NCBI GenBank assembly: GCA_018606645.1
Contig: JAGVRI010000004.1
Span: 124,001-188,000 of the forward strand
DNA: 64,000 bases
DNA from: Chloroflexota bacterium
GTDB lineage: Bacteria > Chloroflexota > Anaerolineae > JAAYZQ01
Direction of reading: 5' to 3'
In this document: positions 39,093 through 47,739 of the stretch, one piece after another
Position numbering within the stretch: position 1 is the first letter of the stretch
How the letters are laid out: every line of letters starts with the position of its first letter
Notes under the pieces: generated by a model
Seen by the model: the letters and a program-made list of their open reading frames with translations, nothing else
What the model was told of the DNA's origin: nothing
Databases searched by the model: none
Program-made: the position numbers and the translations under genes

Positions 39093-39175
39093 GACCAACG
39101 AGGCATGGACGGCCGTCATCGGTCCGGCCAGAGAATGCCCTGGATCACAGGAATTGGCTTGTTCTAGAAAGTTGA

Positions 39176-40432
39176 GTGATGATGGATCATTCAGAAGCGT
39201 CCCGTCAAGGGATCGCCTATCAGATTGAACAGCTTGTCGCCGATCTGTTCACCACCTACGACATCACGCTCGGCACCCCGGGGCAGCCAAACATGGTCCG
39301 CTTGCGCGGCCATCTACAGCTTCCCTCGGATCGGGCCTATCCCCAGATTGCGGAGCGCCTGCGGCGGCTGGGCTACACTGCCGCGCTGCGCCACGATTCC
39401 AAGCTAAACCTGGATGAACTGCTGGTCATCCCCGGCGTTCTGCCGCAGGTCGAACGGTCCCGGCTCTGGGTCCACGCCTTGCTCCTGGGAGCCACGGTCC
39501 TGACCACCCTCTATGTCGGGGCGGGGATGTCCGAAGCCCGACCCCCCGATGACCTGTGGTGGCCGTTGTTCCATTTCTGGGAGGGGTGGCCGTTCTCGCT
39601 GAGCCTGCTCTCCATCTTACTGGCCCATGAATTGGGGCACTATTTCACCGGCCGGCATTACCGCGTTCCGGTCAGCCTGCCCTTCTTCATCCCGGTCCCG
39701 TTGCCCGATTTTCTGGGCAACATCCTGGGGACGATGGGAGCGGTGATCCGGATGAAAGCCCCAGTCACCAACCGCCGGGCAATGTTGGATATCGGCGCGG
39801 CCGGGCCTCTGGTGGGGTTGATCGTGGCCATCCCGGTCCTGATCCTGGGGCTTTCCCTCTCGAAGGTCCAGCCTCTGCCGCTTAATCAACCCTACTCGAT
39901 GGAAGGCAACTCGTTACTCTACCTCTTGCTCAAGTATCTCGTGTTCGGTCGGTTGCTACCGGCCGATGGCGTTGATGTCTTTATCCATCCGGTGGCCTTT
40001 GCCGGGTGGGCCGGGCTGCTGGTGACCAGCCTGAACCTGATCCCGGCCGGTCAACTCGACGGCGGCCACGTCCTGTACAGCCTGCTAGGCGATCAGGCCC
40101 GCAAGTTCTCGTGGCCGATCATCCTGGCTCTGGCGGCGTTGGGTCTGCTCCTGTGGCCGGGCTGGTTTCTGTGGGCCGGGCTGGTCTTTCTCTTTGGTCA
40201 GGGCCATCCGGGTCCGTTGGATAGCATTACCCCGTTGGATACCAAACGCAAGATCCTGGCCGTGATCGTCCTCCTGGTGTTCGTGTTGACCTTCACTCCG
40301 GTGCCGTTAAAGATCGTCGTTCCGGGCAATACGGGTCAGTTCGCCATGCGCACGGTGGTCCTCCTGACCGGGATTCTGGCGGGCCTGACCTGGATGGGCC
40401 GGCGCCTGGTCCAGGGCAGTCCTCGGCATTGA
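39176..40432 (+). CDS. Site-2-type intramembrane metalloprotease (peptidase M50)
   Basis: 418 residues. An N-terminal cytoplasmic region of about 95 residues precedes seven or eight membrane segments. The zinc motif is in ILLAHELGHYFTGRHY, and the third ligand Asp is in NLIPAGQLDGGH. The layout (soluble N-domain, PFFIPVPLPDFLGNILGTMG loop) resembles the EGY1-like branch of the family. Such enzymes cut membrane proteins within the bilayer; the substrate is unknown. The start codon is uncertain among GTG 39176, ATG 39179 and ATG 39182. A DUF1385 gene follows after 58 bases. Confidence 0.93.
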   Translation: MMMDHSEASRQGIAYQIEQLVADLFTTYDITLGTPGQPNMVRLRGHLQLPSDRAYPQIAERLRRLGYTAALRHDSKLNLDELLVIPGVLPQVERSRLWVHALLLGATVLTTLYVGAGMSEARPPDDLWWPLFHFWEGWPFSLSLLSILLAHELGHYFTGRHYRVPVSLPFFIPVPLPDFLGNILGTMGAVIRMKAPVTNRRAMLDIGAAGPLVGLIVAIPVLILGLSLSKVQPLPLNQPYSMEGNSLLYLLLKYLVFGRLLPADGVDVFIHPVAFAGWAGLLVTSLNLIPAGQLDGGHVLYSLLGDQARKFSWPIILALAALGLLLWPGWFLWAGLVFLFGQGHPGPLDSITPLDTKRKILAVIVLLVFVLTFTPVPLKIVVPGNTGQFAMRTVVLLTGILAGLTWMGRRLVQGSPRH

Positions 40433-40490
40433 CCCGGGACATCCCCACCGACTGGACGGTGGAAGCCTGAGAGAACGAGGGAGCCTTCCA

Positions 40491-41426
40491 TTGCACACAG
40501 AATCGAGAGCCGATGGGGCAGAGGGCCGGTTGAATTACGGGGGGCAAGCGGTCATCGAGGGGGTGATGATGCGCGGTTCGCGGACCATGGCCGTGGCCGT
40601 GCGCCGGCCGGATGGCGAGATCGTGATCCACACCGAACCCCTGAACCCGAAGGTTTATGCCAGCAAGCTGAGCCGCATCCCCTTTGTGCGAGCCCTGACC
40701 AGTCTATGGGACGTGTTGGTGCTCGGCATCCGGACGTTGATGTACTCGGCGCAGGTGGCCCTGGGGCCAGAAGAGGAGGCGCAGTTCAACGGTCCCGTCG
40801 CCTGGGGGACGGTGGCCGTCTCCTTTGTGCTGGGCATTGGCCTCTTTTTTGTCGGTCCCCTGTTACTGGTGGGCCTGATCGATCGCTATGTCGGATCTTC
40901 TTTTGTCAGTAACCTCCTCGAAGGCGTGATCCGCATCATCGTCTTTGTCCTCTATGTGTGGCTGATCGGCCGCATCCCCGATATCCGCCGCGTATTTGCC
41001 TACCACGGCGCCGAGCACAAGACGATCAACGCCTATGAATCGGGAGCCGAACTGGTCCCGGAGGCGGTAGATCGCTACTCCACCGCTCATTATCGCTGCG
41101 GGACCGCCTTTTTGTTGTCGGTGATGGTTATCTCGATCCTGATCTTTGCCCTGTTAGGGCGTCCTCCGCTGGGATGGCGCATTTTGTCGCGCATCGTTCT
41201 GATCCCGGTGGTGGCCGGCGTGGCCTATGAATATATCAAACTGACCAGTCGCTACCGCACCAGCCTTCTCGTGCGTCTGATGGCGGCTCCCAACCTGGCC
41301 TTGCAGCGACTCACCACCCGGGACCCAGATCCATCGATGCTGGAGGTGTCGATTGCAGCGCTCCGCGAAGTGCTGCAACGTGAGGGCAGGTCATCCACCG
41401 ATGCAGGCCAGCCGGCAATGGGGTAG
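40491..41426 (+). CDS. DUF1385 membrane protein (YqhQ family)
   Basis: 311 residues from a TTG with a GAGGGAG ribosome site. It shows the family signatures [14 protein letters not shown] near the N-terminus, [13 protein letters not shown] in the middle, and [13 protein letters not shown]. Four membrane segments are visible. Members are common in Gram-positive bacteria and Chloroflexota and have no agreed function; the His-rich AEHKT block suggests a metal or catalytic site. It probably shares a transcript with the M50 protease before it. Confidence 0.93.
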   Translation: MHTESRADGAEGRLNYGGQAVIEGVMMRGSRTMAVAVRRPDGEIVIHTEPLNPKVYASKLSRIPFVRALTSLWDVLVLGIRTLMYSAQVALGPEEEAQFNGPVAWGTVAVSFVLGIGLFFVGPLLLVGLIDRYVGSSFVSNLLEGVIRIIVFVLYVWLIGRIPDIRRVFAYHGAEHKTINAYESGAELVPEAVDRYSTAHYRCGTAFLLSVMVISILIFALLGRPPLGWRILSRIVLIPVVAGVAYEYIKLTSRYRTSLLVRLMAAPNLALQRLTTRDPDPSMLEVSIAALREVLQREGRSSTDAGQPAMG

Positions 41427-41481
41427 CCGAGGGCAACACCCTTGGCTACCTTAAGAATCTCGGCCAGAGCCTGCCCTGAAG

Positions 41482-41511
41482 TTGGTCCTGGGCGGGGATC
41501 CATGGTATAAT
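41482..41511 (+). promoter_or_regulatory. Possible promoter of the TPR-HTH gene
   Basis: TTGGTC (41482-41487), an 18-base spacer and TATAAT (41506-41511) are seen, with a start near 41518. Confidence 0.5.
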
Positions 41512-41572
41512 GATCGTGCAATTGTGAAGGGGGTCCCAAACGGCCATGAGGCCAGGATACTGAGGGGAGGCC

Positions 41573-42247
41573 ATGGCACAGACGCAATCGATTTCTGCCG
41601 CCGCGCTCCAAAGGGCCCGAAAAGCGAATCTGCAAGGGTTGCAGCATTACGAACGCTGGGAGATCGAGGACGCCATCGAAGCCTTCCAGGAAGCGATCCG
41701 CTCCCACCCCGAGGAACCGGAGTACCATCTGAACCTGGCCCGCGCCCTGGCTCGCCTGGGTGATTTCGACGCAGCGAAGCGCGCCCTCGGTTCCTACATC
41801 CGCTACGAGCCAGACCGGACGCTGACCGAGCGGTTTGAACAGCTCTTTGGCGAGGGGATGGATGAGGTAGAGACCCTCTTTACTCAGCGGATGACCGAAA
41901 AGGGGTTGCCGCTGGAGATGATCGGCGCAGCGGTGCAGATGTGGCTGGAGTACCGCATCTGCATTGGAAGTCGCCCCCTGGTCATCCGCAAACCGGAAAC
42001 GTGGGCCTCGGCCTTGGACTATACCATCCGCAAGGTAAACTTCCAGGAGCTTAGTCAACGGGAGATCGCCGATCTGTACGGGGTCAGCCCGGCGACGGTG
42101 CGCGCCTACCACAACGATCTGGTCCAGACCTTGGACATCATGCCCTGCGATTATCGCTATTTCCGGGGCGACGAGAATCCGCTGGACAAGCTGGTCGAGG
42201 CTGCAGCCATGCTGGAAGAACTGGAAGAACGGTTCCGCCGGCCCTAG
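41573..42247 (+). CDS. TPR protein with C-terminal helix-turn-helix
   Basis: 224 residues. The N-terminal 75 residues form about two TPR units (LQHYERWEIEDAIEAFQEAI, LNLARALARLGDFDAAKRAL). A helical middle region is followed by a helix-turn-helix (SQREIADLYGVSPATVRAYH, residues about 163-182) and a short helical tail. It therefore may be a transcription regulator that responds through protein contacts. It ends 77 bases before the dehydrogenase gene that opens the citrate-cleavage-like cluster on the same strand, so it is a candidate regulator of that cluster (inference). Confidence 0.75.
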   Translation: MAQTQSISAAALQRARKANLQGLQHYERWEIEDAIEAFQEAIRSHPEEPEYHLNLARALARLGDFDAAKRALGSYIRYEPDRTLTERFEQLFGEGMDEVETLFTQRMTEKGLPLEMIGAAVQMWLEYRICIGSRPLVIRKPETWASALDYTIRKVNFQELSQREIADLYGVSPATVRAYHNDLVQTLDIMPCDYRYFRGDENPLDKLVEAAAMLEELEERFRRP

Positions 42248-42324
42248 CCTTCGGGGGCCGAGGGCCGTTCTGAGCATATTCATCTCACATTTTGATACAC
42301 TTTCGAAGACGAAAGGGAGAAACG

Positions 42325-43425
42325 ATGGCTGAAACAGGCACACGAGTGCAGGCAGACGTGCTGAAGGACTTTTGCCGACGGGTATTCGAGAAGATGGGAG
42401 TGGCGCCGGACGATGCCGCGATCACCGCCGATGTGCTGGTTCAGGCCGACCTGCGCGGAATTGACTCTCACGGCGTGGCTCGTCTGGGGCGCTATGTGAA
42501 CGGTCTGCGGGATGGGATCATCGTCGCCCGTCCGGAGGAAAAGGTCGTGACCGAAACCCCCACCACGGTGACCCTCGATGCCGGGGCGGGTCTGGGACAA
42601 CCTGTCGGCTATCGGGCGATGAAAAAGGCGATGGAGAAGGCGCGGCAGTACGGGTGTGGCTTTGCCGCGGTGCGCAACAGCAACCACTATGGCATCGCCG
42701 GCTACTATGCGATGATGGCTTTGGAGCAGGACATGATCGGCTTTTCCACGACCAACGCTGATGTGCTGGTGGTGCCGACCTTTGGCCGTGATGCGATGTA
42801 TGGCACCAATCCCCTGGCCCTGGCCGTGCCCGCCGGTCAGGAACGGCCCTTTGTCCTCGATATGGCCACCAGCACCGTCCCGCGCGGCAAGCTGGAAGTC
42901 TATCACCGTCTCGAAAAACCGATCCCATTGGGCTGGGCCACCGATGAACGGGGCATCCCTACCACCGACCCCGGTCGGGTCCTGGATAACTTTGCCAAGC
43001 GGGCCGGCGGTGGGCTGCTTCCGCTGGGAGGGGCCGGGGAGGAGTTCAGCGGCTACAAGGGCTATGGCCTGGGGTTGCTGGTCGAGATCCTATCGGCAGT
43101 GGTGCCGGGGGCAGCTTACCTCACCTCGGTCTATCCCAAGAGCCCGGAGGGGAAGCCCCTCCCGGCCAACCTGGGCCACTTTTTCGGAGCCTGGCGGCTG
43201 GATGCCTTTCGCCCGGTGGAGGAGTTCAAAGCCGACATGGACGACCTGATCCGCCGTCTCAAGGGGGGCCGCCTGGCCGAAGGAGCGACCCGCATCTATA
43301 TCCACGGCGAAAAGGAATTTGAGGAGGCGGAGCGCCGCTCCCAGGCCGGCATTCCCCTGGGAGCCAAGGTGGTGGCGAACCTCCAGCAGATTGCCGCCGA
43401 GTTGGGACTCCCGTCCCCGTTGTAA
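42325..43425 (+). CDS. Malate/L-lactate dehydrogenase family oxidoreductase (Ldh2/YlbC type)
   Basis: 366 residues. The NAD(P)-dependent fold is the one unrelated to classical LDH/MDH: DLRGIDSHGVARLGRYV contains the catalytic His, and VRNSNHYGIAGYYAMMA, GTNPLALAVPA and LDMATSTVPRGKLEVY are family blocks. Members reduce or oxidise 2-hydroxy acids such as malate, lactate, sulfolactate or ureidoglycolate. The ATG is preceded by AAAGGGAG. As first gene of an eight-gene run with citryl-CoA-type enzymes, malate/oxaloacetate is the most economical substrate guess. No strong promoter was found in the 77 bases before it. Confidence 0.93.
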   Translation: MAETGTRVQADVLKDFCRRVFEKMGVAPDDAAITADVLVQADLRGIDSHGVARLGRYVNGLRDGIIVARPEEKVVTETPTTVTLDAGAGLGQPVGYRAMKKAMEKARQYGCGFAAVRNSNHYGIAGYYAMMALEQDMIGFSTTNADVLVVPTFGRDAMYGTNPLALAVPAGQERPFVLDMATSTVPRGKLEVYHRLEKPIPLGWATDERGIPTTDPGRVLDNFAKRAGGGLLPLGGAGEEFSGYKGYGLGLLVEILSAVVPGAAYLTSVYPKSPEGKPLPANLGHFFGAWRLDAFRPVEEFKADMDDLIRRLKGGRLAEGATRIYIHGEKEFEEAERRSQAGIPLGAKVVANLQQIAAELGLPSPL

Positions 43426-43464
43426 CGGAACAAGTTCGGATTCTCTTTTGACAGCGGAGGAGAT

Positions 43465-45027
43465 ATGGCACGACTGCACGAATATCAGGGGAAGGAACTG
43501 CTCAAACAGTTCAAAATCCCGGTCCCCAAGGGAGGGGTGGCGCGAACTCCGGAGGAGGCGCGCCGCATCGCCGAAGAGATCGGCGGGGAAGTGATGGTCA
43601 AGGCCCAGGCCTGGGTCACCGGACGGGCCGGCCTGGGAGGGATCAAGAAGGCCAGCAATCCCGACCAGGCCGAAGAAGCGGCTCGTTCGATGCTGGGGAT
43701 GCGCATCAAGAACTTTACTGTGGAACAGGTCCTGGTCGAGCAGCGGCTGGAGATCGCGCGCGAGTTCTATGCCGGGGTGATCATTGACGACGCCGCCCAG
43801 CAGCCGCTGGTCCTCTTTTCCAGCGTGGGCGGCACCGGCATCGAAGAGATCGCCGCCGCCCACCCCGACAAGGTGGCCCGAATGCATGTAGATGTAGGCA
43901 CCGGGCTGCTCGAGTTCCAGGCCCGCGACCTGGTGCGCCGGACCGGCATCAGCGGTCAATTGCAGGTGGACCTGGGCAACGTCCTGGTCGGTCTCTTTTC
44001 CCTGGCCCAGCAGTACGAGGCCCGCGCCGCCGAGATCAACCCGCTGGTCCAGTTGACGGATGGCAAGCTGATGGCCGCCGACTGCCGGGTCACCGTGGAC
44101 GACTATGCCGTCTTTCGCCACAAGGAGCTGGGGATCGAGATCGCTCGCGAGTATGACCGCCCGCCCACCGAACTGGAAAAGATCGCCTATCAGGTGGAGG
44201 CGGGGGACTATCGGGGCACTTTTTACTTTATCCAGATGGCGGAAGGGTTCCGGCGGGGCGAAGGCTACGTGGGGTTCCATGGCGCCGGCGGAGGCGGCTC
44301 GATGATGAGCATGGACGCCATCATGCGCCAGGGCTACAAGCTCGCCACCTTTGTGGACACCAGCGGCAACCCGCCGGCCAGCAAGGTCTACCGCGCGGCC
44401 AAGATCGTCCTGGCGGTGGGCCCCATTGATGGCTACTTTGGCTCCGGCTCGGGCGTGGCCAGCCAGGAACAGTTCCATTCGGCGCGCGGCTTTGTGAAGG
44501 CCTTCCTGGAGGCGCAGATGGATGTGCCGGTGGTCATCCGTCTGGGCGGTAACGCCGAAGACAAGGCAGTGGAAATCCTGGAATGGTTGAACGGCTGGAT
44601 CCCGGCGCCGGTCGAGGGCTACAAGAAGGACAACCCACCCGACTATTGTGCGGCGCGGTTGCACGCCCTCATCCAGGAAGGGAAGCGGGTGGAACCCAAA
44701 CCGCGTCCCACGCCGCCACGGAAGGGGGAACCCCGCCTCTACCAGTTTGAGACGGTGACCGGGGGCACGGTCACCTATGACCACAGCGTCTGCGTGCTGT
44801 GCGAAAGCAAGGTGTGTGTCAAGGAGTGCGTGCCCAAGATCCTGTCCCTCAACGAAGAAGGCGTGCCGGTCCTCAACATCAGCCCCGAAGAGGCCAAGCG
44901 GGGCCGCTGCACTGAGTGCCTGGCCTGTGAGGTGGATTGCTTCTTCCGGGGGGCGGGCGGCGGCCAGGTCTTCTTACCCATCCCTGGACTGGACGAGTAT
45001 TTGGCCCGGCAACAATCGGAGCGTTGA
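43465..45027 (+). CDS. Succinyl/citryl-CoA synthetase beta-like subunit fused to a 2[4Fe-4S] ferredoxin domain
   Basis: 520 residues. Residues 1-390 form the SucC-like ATP-grasp and CoA-ligase regions: LHEYQGKELLKQF at the start, VKAQAWVTGRAGLGGIKKA, EINPLVQLTDGKLMAAD, FHGAGGGGSMMSMDAI and FVDTSGNPPASKVYRA. Residues about 440-495 add a ferredoxin-like domain with CVLCESKVCVKECVP (CxxCx4CxxxC) and CTECLACEVDC (CxxCxxCxxxC), enough for two [4Fe-4S] clusters. Ordinary SucC or CcsA proteins lack this. With the alpha-like gene at 45409 it should form a CoA-acid ligase; the neighbouring citryl-CoA-lyase-like gene points to citrate or an analogue as substrate. The role of the clusters is unknown. 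Confidence 0.9.
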   Translation: MARLHEYQGKELLKQFKIPVPKGGVARTPEEARRIAEEIGGEVMVKAQAWVTGRAGLGGIKKASNPDQAEEAARSMLGMRIKNFTVEQVLVEQRLEIAREFYAGVIIDDAAQQPLVLFSSVGGTGIEEIAAAHPDKVARMHVDVGTGLLEFQARDLVRRTGISGQLQVDLGNVLVGLFSLAQQYEARAAEINPLVQLTDGKLMAADCRVTVDDYAVFRHKELGIEIAREYDRPPTELEKIAYQVEAGDYRGTFYFIQMAEGFRRGEGYVGFHGAGGGGSMMSMDAIMRQGYKLATFVDTSGNPPASKVYRAAKIVLAVGPIDGYFGSGSGVASQEQFHSARGFVKAFLEAQMDVPVVIRLGGNAEDKAVEILEWLNGWIPAPVEGYKKDNPPDYCAARLHALIQEGKRVEPKPRPTPPRKGEPRLYQFETVTGGTVTYDHSVCVLCESKVCVKECVPKILSLNEEGVPVLNISPEEAKRGRCTECLACEVDCFFRGAGGGQVFLPIPGLDEYLARQQSER

Positions 45028-45079
45028 CGCACGATTGGTGGATAGGCTGCCGAGCCGTGCGTCCGAGAATGGAGGGAAA

Positions 45080-45355
45080 GTGAAGCGTTTCTGGATGGTT
45101 AGTTTGTTCGTGGGTATATTGCTTCTGGTGGCCTGCAAGGGAACCCAGCCCACCCCGACTACCACTCCCTTTGAATCTCCGCTGGGCCTGCCCAATCCGG
45201 CCTCCCAGCATTGTGAGCAGCAGGGATATCAGTGGGAAGTGCGGACCGCGGCCGACGGAAGTCAGACCGGCTATTGTCTCTTTCCCGATGGCACCGAGTG
45301 CGAGGAGTGGTCGTTCTACCGTGGCGAGTGCGCCCCCGGCACCCCCAGGCCGTAG
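45080..45355 (+). CDS. Small DUF333 lipoprotein
   Basis: 91 residues from a GTG with a GGAGGGAAA ribosome site. A signal peptide ends in the lipobox LLLVAC, and a Pro/Thr linker follows. The rest is a DUF333 domain: NPASQHCEQQGYQWEVRT, GYCLFPDGTECEEWSFYRGEC, with four cysteines that probably pair. The domain is found in putative haemolysin/inhibitor-like lipoproteins of unknown role. It is odd to find it between the two subunits of a metabolic CoA ligase. Spacing to both neighbours is just over 50 bases. Confidence 0.85.
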   Translation: MKRFWMVSLFVGILLLVACKGTQPTPTTTPFESPLGLPNPASQHCEQQGYQWEVRTAADGSQTGYCLFPDGTECEEWSFYRGECAPGTPRP

Positions 45356-45408
45356 GGAAAGAGGTTTTCAGGGTTTCGAACTGGAAAACTGCAAGCGAGG
45401 AATGGAGT

Positions 45409-46314
45409 ATGGCCATCCTAATTGACGAAACGAAACGGGTTCTGGTGCAGGGCATCACCGGGCGCGAGGGTATGGCCCGTACCAAGCTGATGCGTGAATA
45501 TGGCACCAATGTCGTGGCCGGCGTGACGCCGGGCAAGGGCAATCAAGAGGTCGAAGGAGTGCCGGTGTTTGACACCGTGCAGGAGGCGTGGGAGAAAGTC
45601 GGACCGATCGACATCTCGGTCCTGTTCATCCCGGCGCCGATCGTCAAACCGGCGGCGCTGGAGGCGATCGCCGCCGGCGTCAAACTATTGGTCATCGTCC
45701 CTGACCGCGTGCCGATCTGGGATGTGCTGGTCATTGCCAAAGCGGCCAAGGAGGCGGGGGCCCGCTTTGTCGGGCCGAACACGCTGGGGGTGCTCAGCCC
45801 CGACAAAGGGGTCCTGGGCATGATCGGCGGGCGGGCGGCGTCGGCCAAAGCCTGGTTCCGCCCGGGACCGGTCGGCATCACCTCCCGGAGCGGCGGGATG
45901 ACCTCCAGCATGGCCTATTATCTCGGCCAGGAGGGGATCGGCGCCACCACCCTGGTCCATGTCGGCGGCGATGCGGTCGTCGGCCTGCCCCATCCGGAGG
46001 TGGTCCGGCTCTTCCAACAGGACCCCGAGACCAAGGCAATCGTGATGTTCGGTGAGATCGGCGGCACCCAGGAAGAGCGGGTGGCCGACCTGATCGAATC
46101 GGGCGAAGTGACCAAGCCGGTGATCGCCTATATCGGCGGCAAAGCGGCCAAAAGCGGCACCCGCTTCAGCCACGCCGGAGCGATCATCGAAGGGGGGCGC
46201 GGCACCTATGAGGGCAAGGTGGACCGCCTGCGCTCGGTCGGGGCGACGGTGGTCGAAGCGTTTGGCGATCTGCCGGCGGCGACAAAAGAAGTGCTGGGCC
46301 GGCTCGGTCTATAG
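45409..46314 (+). CDS. Succinyl/citryl-CoA synthetase alpha-like subunit
   Basis: 301 residues from the ATG giving MAILIDETKRVLVQG. CoA-binding and ligase motifs of SucD are present: GITGREGMARTKLMREYGTN, VAGVTPGKG, VGPNTLGVLSP, ITSRSGGMTSSMAYYL and FGEIGGTQEE. The phospho-His lies in FSHAGAIIEGGRGTYEGK. The divergence from ordinary SucD (for example SHAGAII in place of GHAGAII) and the neighbouring genes favour citryl-CoA synthetase (CcsB-like) or a related substrate over succinate. A lyase-like gene follows after 21 bases. Confidence 0.9.
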   Translation: MAILIDETKRVLVQGITGREGMARTKLMREYGTNVVAGVTPGKGNQEVEGVPVFDTVQEAWEKVGPIDISVLFIPAPIVKPAALEAIAAGVKLLVIVPDRVPIWDVLVIAKAAKEAGARFVGPNTLGVLSPDKGVLGMIGGRAASAKAWFRPGPVGITSRSGGMTSSMAYYLGQEGIGATTLVHVGGDAVVGLPHPEVVRLFQQDPETKAIVMFGEIGGTQEERVADLIESGEVTKPVIAYIGGKAAKSGTRFSHAGAIIEGGRGTYEGKVDRLRSVGATVVEAFGDLPAATKEVLGRLGL

Positions 46315-46335
46315 CAATCCAGTGGGGGAGGAAAT

Positions 46336-47124
46336 ATGGCAGAAGAAACCTGGAAAACGGCAATCACCAAGATCGAACCAAACAAGGTGGCGGTGCGGGG
46401 TTACCGGATTGATGAGCTGATGGGGCGCATCTCCTTCGGGGAGATGGTCTACCTGGTGCTGAAGGGCGAATTGCCCACCCCGGCGGTGGGCCGGCTGGTG
46501 GATGCCATGCTGGTCTCGTCGGTCGACCACGGCGTCACCCCGCCCAGCGCGCTGGCGGCGCGGACCATCGCCTCCGGCGGCGCTCCGCTGACGACCGCCA
46601 TCGCCGGCGGGATCATGGCCATTAATCGCCATCATGGCGGTGCCATTGAGGATTGCATGAAGATCCTGCTCGACGCGGTCGCCTACAAGCGCGAAAAGGG
46701 CCTCGACGCCCTGACCGCCGCTCGGGAAAAGATGGCCGAATTCCGCGCCAAAAAGATCCGGGTGCCCGGCTACGGCCACCGCATTCACACCGACGATCCG
46801 CGCACCAAGCGGCTGTTCGCTCTGGCGGAGGAAGCCGGCGTGGCCGGGGAATATATCGAGATGGGCCAGGCGCTGCGCCAGGCGATGCACGAAAGCCTCG
46901 GCAAGGATCTGCCGATGAACGTGGATGGGGCCATCGCCGCGGTGCTGTGTGAACTGGGCTTCCCCCCGGAGCTGGGCAACGGCTTTTTCGCCATCAGCCG
47001 GGCGGTGGGCCTGACCGCTCAGGTGTATGAGGAGATGACCCGCGAACGGCCCATGCGCCAGATTGACCCGAAGGCGCACGAGTACGACGGGCCGCCGGAG
47101 CGGAGTCTGGAAGCCAGGAATTAG
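46336..47124 (+). CDS. Short citrate-synthase-fold protein, citryl-CoA lyase-like
   Basis: 262 residues, far shorter than citrate synthase (about 380-430) and close to the citryl-CoA lyase of Hydrogenobacter. The catalytic triad of the fold is intact: His100 in RHHGGAIE, His148 in GYGHRIHTDDPR and Asp197 in NVDGAIAAVL; the DHGVTPPS block is also present. In such proteins the fold cleaves citryl-CoA to acetyl-CoA and oxaloacetate. A broader range such as methylcitryl- or citramalyl-like CoA esters cannot be excluded. It sits between the ligase genes and the dehydratase genes. Confidence 0.88.
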   Translation: MAEETWKTAITKIEPNKVAVRGYRIDELMGRISFGEMVYLVLKGELPTPAVGRLVDAMLVSSVDHGVTPPSALAARTIASGGAPLTTAIAGGIMAINRHHGGAIEDCMKILLDAVAYKREKGLDALTAAREKMAEFRAKKIRVPGYGHRIHTDDPRTKRLFALAEEAGVAGEYIEMGQALRQAMHESLGKDLPMNVDGAIAAVLCELGFPPELGNGFFAISRAVGLTAQVYEEMTRERPMRQIDPKAHEYDGPPERSLEARN

Positions 47125-47138
47125 ATCAGGAGGGAACG

Positions 47139-47711
47139 ATGCGCGAGAGATTGCTGGAGATCCTGCCCGAGTTTAATCTAATCCAGGACCCGGAGCTGCG
47201 GGAAAAGACGATCCGGGTGTGGGAGGTGGCTCTGGAACGGGGCGGATGGACGCCCGATGGCCTGCTCCAGATGCCGTTTACATTGCTGATCAACCCCTGT
47301 CCGGCCAGCTTTATTGAGCATGTCCGGGCGGTGACCCTCACCGCCTACCGCTCGGCTCAGCTCTTTGGCGAGATCTATGGCGACCGGGTGCCGATCAACA
47401 TGGACTATCTGGTCGCGGGTGGGTTGCTCCACGACATCGGCAAGTTGCTGGAATACGAGGGCCGCGAAGACGGCGTGGCCGTCCAGACCGCCTATGGAGC
47501 GCTGATCCGCCATCCGTTCAGCGGAGCGGCTCTGGCCTACGAGTTCGGCCTGCCGATGGAGGTCCAGCACATGATCGCCGCCCATGCCGGGGAAGGCGAC
47601 AAGCTGAAACGGTCGCCCGAGGCGACGATCATCAACAAGGCCGACTTTATGAGCTTTGAGGTCCTGCGCGACCTGCAGATCAAGAAAGAGCCATCGGCCA
47701 AGCTCGGTTAG
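47139..47711 (+). CDS. HD-domain protein
   Basis: 190 residues. Metal-binding residues of the HD superfamily are visible: EHVRAV, LLHDIGKLLEYE, LIRHPFSGAAL and MIAAHAGEGD, then NKADFMSF. It is likely a phosphohydrolase with unknown substrate. It lies 14 bases after the lyase-like gene and 28 before the dehydratase large subunit, inside the same probable operon, so it may repair or remove a damaged CoA, nucleotide or phospho intermediate, or act as a regulator (inference). Confidence 0.88.
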   Translation: MRERLLEILPEFNLIQDPELREKTIRVWEVALERGGWTPDGLLQMPFTLLINPCPASFIEHVRAVTLTAYRSAQLFGEIYGDRVPINMDYLVAGGLLHDIGKLLEYEGREDGVAVQTAYGALIRHPFSGAALAYEFGLPMEVQHMIAAHAGEGDKLKRSPEATIINKADFMSFEVLRDLQIKKEPSAKLG

Positions 47712-47739
47712 AAGGGACCGCTAGACTGAGAGGGAGAGG

